Below, one piece after another: positions 20,476-22,843 of a stretch of DNA of 22,843 nucleotides (within the stretch, counting starts at the first letter, position 1; the number at the start of each line of letters is the position of its first letter). The stretch spans positions 1-22,843 of the forward strand of contig DATGEO010000012.1 of the NCBI GenBank assembly GCA_035310015.1. Reading direction: 5' to 3'. Under the pieces are notes generated by a model. It did no database searches. It was not told the origin of the DNA and saw only the letters and a list, made by a program, of their open reading frames with translations. This stretch comes from DATGEO01 sp035310015. Its GTDB lineage: Bacteria > Chloroflexota > Dormibacteria > Dormibacterales > Dormibacteraceae. Made by a program: the position numbers and the translations under genes.

Positions 20476-20494
20476 TATCAGAGGCAGATGAAAG

Positions 20495-20517
20495 GCGCGT
20501 TTTGCGCAAAACGTGCG
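20495..20517. promoter_or_regulatory. Palindromic operator-like repeat, distal copy
   Basis: Second 23-base copy, with the perfect 14-base palindrome gttttgcgcaaaac (20499-20512). Its centre is exactly 42 bases from that of the proximal copy, about four helical turns, so both would face the same side of DNA. It lies 20 bases past the stop of the solute-binding protein gene, in the 114-base gap before the aminotransferase. No U-tract follows, so it is not a typical terminator. Confidence 0.55.
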
Positions 20518-20537
20518 GAATTCAGGGTATGAGCCGA

Positions 20538-22175
20538 TCAGCCCGTGCCGGTGTTCACGTACCAGTCGGTCACGTACTGGAAGCGGTCCTCCGGCTCGAT
20601 CACGCGGTTCACGTGCACGCCCCGCACGCGCTGCGACACCGCGTAGTCGTAGTTCGCCGAGTAGAGGAAGATCGCCGGCGCCTGGTCCGCGATCAGGGCC
20701 TGGAAGTCCGTGTACGCGGCCAGGCGTGACGGCTGGTCGATGGCCGCGCGCCCGTCCTCCAGGTCCTTGTCGATAAGGCCCCAGCCCTTCGTGTAGGCGA
20801 AGTTGAGGGTGCCGGGGTCCGCGCCGGAGTGCCACAGCGAGTAGAGGTCCGGGTCGGACCCGACGTCGAAGACCACCAGCGCCATCTGGTAGCTGCGCGT
20901 GAGGAGGTGGTTCTGGACCAGGTCCGAGGGCGCGACCGCCCTGACGCTGACCATCACCCCGATGCTCGAAAGCTGGTGCGCCACCTCCTGCGCGATCTGG
21001 AGGTTGGGATAGGACTCGGTCACGACCATCTGCACCTGGAACTGCACGCCCGACTTGTTGGAGCGCACATTGGCCCCCGGCGTAAGCGTCCAACCCGCGG
21101 CGTCCAGGGCGCGCGCGGCGGCCTGCGGGTCGTAGGTGTACTTGCGCGCGGCCGAGCCGGCGTAGGCCCAGTCGCCCGCCGGAATCGGCGTCGGATCCGC
21201 CTCGCCGTGGCCGCCCAGCACGTCGCGGATCAGGGCATCGCGGTCGACGGCCTGCACCAGGGCCTCGCGCACCTTCACATCTCCGAAGAACGTCTTGCCG
21301 TCGCCGTCGGCGTTCATGGTCACGAAAGCGTTCGTGTAGGTAAGGACGTCGAGGATGTTGACGTTCGCGACGTTCTCGAGGGTCGTCAGCTCCTGCGGAT
21401 CGATGCCGCCGACGAGGTCCGCCGCGCCGGACTGCACGGCGAGGATCGCGGCTTGCGGGTTGTTCGCGGGGTACGTGCGCATGACGAGGTGGTCCAGGAA
21501 GGGCTGCGGAGAAGCGAAGGGGTTGCGGTCGAGAGTGATCGCGCGCGAGTCGATGGCCGCAACCCTGAACGGCCCCGTGCCGATCGCTTTGATCCCGCTG
21601 TACTGGCTGGCCTCGATCTGGCCCGGTGAAAGCCCGTCGAAGAGGTGCTTGGCGATGATGCCGACCCGAAGCACCAGGGGAAACGACGCGCTGGGCGACT
21701 TGAGGGTGAACACGACCTGGTTCGGGCCGCCGGGAGCCACGCCGATCTGGCGCCAGAAGTCCGCGCCCGGCTGCTGGTACTCCTGGTCCTGCAGGACATG
21801 GAACGTGAACAGCACGTCGTCGGCCGAGAACGGAAAGCCGTCCGCCCACTTCACATCGGTGCGGATGTTGAAGGTGTAGGTCAGGTGGTCTGGAGAGATC
21901 GCCCAGCCAGAGGCCAGGAGGCCGACGACCTGCTGGTTGCCGTCGACCGTGGTCAGGCCCTGGTAGATCACGCTGTCGACGTCGCGCGTGGTGTCGTCCT
22001 GCTCGAACAACGGGTTCAGGGCGCCGGGCGTACCGACCAGCGCCTCGACCGCCGTGCCGCCCCTGGCCGGCTTGGGCGGGGTCGCGAGCGGCTGGCACGC
22101 GGCCACGCCGAGCGCGGCGACGAGCGCCGCCGAGACCCCAGCAGCCAGGCTGCCAAGGGATCGGAATCTAGCTAT
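20538..22175 (-). CDS. ABC transporter substrate-binding lipoprotein, family 5 (oligopeptide/dipeptide/nickel type)
   Basis: Extracellular solute-binding protein of the DppA/OppA/NikA family, about 545 residues. An N-terminal lipoprotein signal is evident: ARFRS, then a hydrophobic AAGVSAALVAALG, then the lipobox VAAC with Cys27. Family motifs are LNPLFEQDDTTRDV, VIYQGLTTVDGN, KWADGFPFSADDVLFTF, IGTGPFRV and FGDVKVREALVQAVDRDAL. No ATG, GTG or TTG opens this frame before the signal peptide. An ATA at 22175, 6 bases after GGGTGA, is the best start and overlaps secG by 8 bases. The standard GTG at 22106 falls just before the lipobox and would remove the signal. No permease or ATPase genes are in the window, so the ligand is unknown. 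Confidence 0.88.
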   Translation of the reverse strand: MARFRSLGSLAAGVSAALVAALGVAACQPLATPPKPARGGTAVEALVGTPGALNPLFEQDDTTRDVDSVIYQGLTTVDGNQQVVGLLASGWAISPDHLTYTFNIRTDVKWADGFPFSADDVLFTFHVLQDQEYQQPGADFWRQIGVAPGGPNQVVFTLKSPSASFPLVLRVGIIAKHLFDGLSPGQIEASQYSGIKAIGTGPFRVAAIDSRAITLDRNPFASPQPFLDHLVMRTYPANNPQAAILAVQSGAADLVGGIDPQELTTLENVANVNILDVLTYTNAFVTMNADGDGKTFFGDVKVREALVQAVDRDALIRDVLGGHGEADPTPIPAGDWAYAGSAARKYTYDPQAAARALDAAGWTLTPGANVRSNKSGVQFQVQMVVTESYPNLQIAQEVAHQLSSIGVMVSVRAVAPSDLVQNHLLTRSYQMALVVFDVGSDPDLYSLWHSGADPGTLNFAYTKGWGLIDKDLEDGRAAIDQPSRLAAYTDFQALIADQAPAIFLYSANYDYAVSQRVRGVHVNRVIEPEDRFQYVTDWYVNTGTG

Positions 22176-22419
22176 GCGTAGTCACCCAGATGTTGGCGAC
22201 GGAGCTGATCAGGAACGCGACGACCAAGACCCAGGTGGTCCAGTAGATCTGGCGCTCGAGGCCGCGGCGCGTGCGGTACCCGCCGCCGATGCCGCTGTCA
22301 CCGCCCCCGATCGTGCCGCCGAGGCCTGAGGCTTTGGGCGTCTGGACGAGGACCCCGGCCATCAGCAGGACGGCCAGGACGACCTCGATGATGACGAGCG
22401 CATTGGCGACCTGTTTCAT
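22168..22419 (-). CDS. secG: Preprotein translocase subunit SecG
   Basis: An 83-residue membrane protein of the SecYEG channel. It has two hydrophobic segments: residues about 5-25 (ALVIIEVVLAVLLMAGVLVQ) and about 61-79 (WTTWVLVVAFLISSVANIW). They are joined by a Gly-rich cytoplasmic loop with GLGGTIGGGDSG and RTRRGLER. This is the standard SecG layout and length. The ATG is 16 bases after the superoxide dismutase stop with no strong ribosome site visible. Its 3' end carries the GGGTGA sequence that probably serves as ribosome site of the following lipoprotein gene. Confidence 0.92.
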   Translation of the reverse strand: MKQVANALVIIEVVLAVLLMAGVLVQTPKASGLGGTIGGGDSGIGGGYRTRRGLERQIYWTTWVLVVAFLISSVANIWVTTHS

Positions 22420-22435
22420 CTAGAACGCGGGAATT

Positions 22436-22843
22436 CTACTTGTACCGCTTGTTGACGGCATCCCAGTTGATGGTGTTGAACCAGGCGGCGACGTAGTCAG
22501 GGCGCCGGTTCTGGTACTTGAGGTAGTAGGCGTGCTCCCAGACGTCGATGCCGAGGAGCGGCACGTCGTCGCCGTCCATCAGCGGGTTGTCCTGGTTCGG
22601 CGTGCTCTCGACGACGAGCTTGGAGCCGTTGTCGATGACCCACGCCCAGCCGCTACCGAACCGTCCGACGGCCGCCGCCTTGAACTGCTCCTTCAGCTTG
22701 TCGAAGCTGCCGAACGAGCTGTTGATCGCGTCGGCAATCGCGCCGGTCGGCGCGCCGCCGCCCTTGGGCGTCATGATCTGCCAGAACATCGAGTGGTTCA
22801 GGTGGCCGCCGCCGTTGTTGCGCACCGCGGTGCGGATCGCCTC
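22436..22843 (-). CDS. Fe/Mn superoxide dismutase, 5' end missing
   Basis: C-terminal part (about 136 residues) of an iron/manganese superoxide dismutase, which converts superoxide to oxygen and hydrogen peroxide. Visible are NNGGGHLNHSMFW (second metal His), GSGWAWVI, and DVWEHAYYLKYQNRRPDYVAAWF with the Asp and His ligands. The frame stays open to the last base of the window, so the N-terminal domain with the first His lies outside. Metal preference cannot be determined from this fragment. It precedes secG by 16 bases on the same strand. Confidence 0.94.
   Translation of the reverse strand, partial: EAIRTAVRNNGGGHLNHSMFWQIMTPKGGGAPTGAIADAINSSFGSFDKLKEQFKAAAVGRFGSGWAWVIDNGSKLVVESTPNQDNPLMDGDDVPLLGIDVWEHAYYLKYQNRRPDYVAAWFNTINWDAVNKRYK

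Noticed and set aside
20457..20512. CRISPR-like repeats from the two similar 23-mers.
   Set aside because: Only two copies, each internally palindromic, with a 19-base spacer; no array or cas gene is present.

Overview
The window is high-GC bacterial DNA, densely packed and almost entirely on the minus strand. One gene fragment at the left edge lies on the plus strand. No rRNA, tRNA, CRISPR array, phage gene or transposase gene was seen. The organism is probably a soil-type or uncultured high-GC lineage related to Chloroflexota, Dormibacterota or Actinomycetota. Pointers are an actinobacterial-type HhH-GPD protein, a family 5 lipoprotein transporter component, a two-membrane-segment SecG, an AcpA-like phosphoesterase and heavy use of GTG/TTG starts. 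This is inference; no marker gene fixes the phylum.

Layout in the direction of minus-strand transcription, right to left. (1) 22843-20538: the 3' part of a superoxide dismutase gene, then secG, then a lipoprotein solute-binding protein that seems to start at a non-canonical ATA codon. (2) 20537-20424: a 114-base gap with two nearly identical palindromic 23-mers whose centres are exactly 42 bases apart, probably operators. (3) 20423-14053: a class I aminotransferase, then an NAD-type formate dehydrogenase locus, then a small HhH-GPD DNA glycosylase. The formate dehydrogenase is a selenoprotein: an in-frame TGA sits at the catalytic position and is followed by a SECIS hairpin whose loop matches E. 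coli fdhF in sequence and spacing. Its alpha subunit is also split. The catalytic part is encoded first, a NuoE-NuoF (FdsG-FdsB) fusion second, and the Fe-S N-terminal module last. (4) 13980-719: an aromatic amino-acid supraoperon, trpE-trpG-trpD-trpC-trpF-trpB-trpA-aroH-DAHP synthase-tyrA-aroA, continued by a B3/B4-domain protein, a NUDIX-like protein, an aldo/keto reductase and a MenC/N-acylamino acid racemase-type enolase-superfamily enzyme. From trpG onward most junctions are 4-base stop/start overlaps and none has more than 5 bases between genes. The one exception in the block is a 202-base highly structured spacer between trpE and trpG. (5) 750-1: a plus-strand phosphoesterase fragment whose 3' end overlaps the end of menC.

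Together, the trp/aro block encodes the first step of the shikimate pathway (DAHP synthase), the EPSP synthase step, chorismate mutase, prephenate dehydrogenase and all seven tryptophan-branch activities. The aminotransferase in the next block could supply the final transamination, but this is not shown. The formate dehydrogenase block would couple formate and CO2 to NAD(H).

The items most worth a second look are the split, selenocysteine-containing formate dehydrogenase, the structured trpE-trpG spacer, the twin palindromes, and the ATA start.
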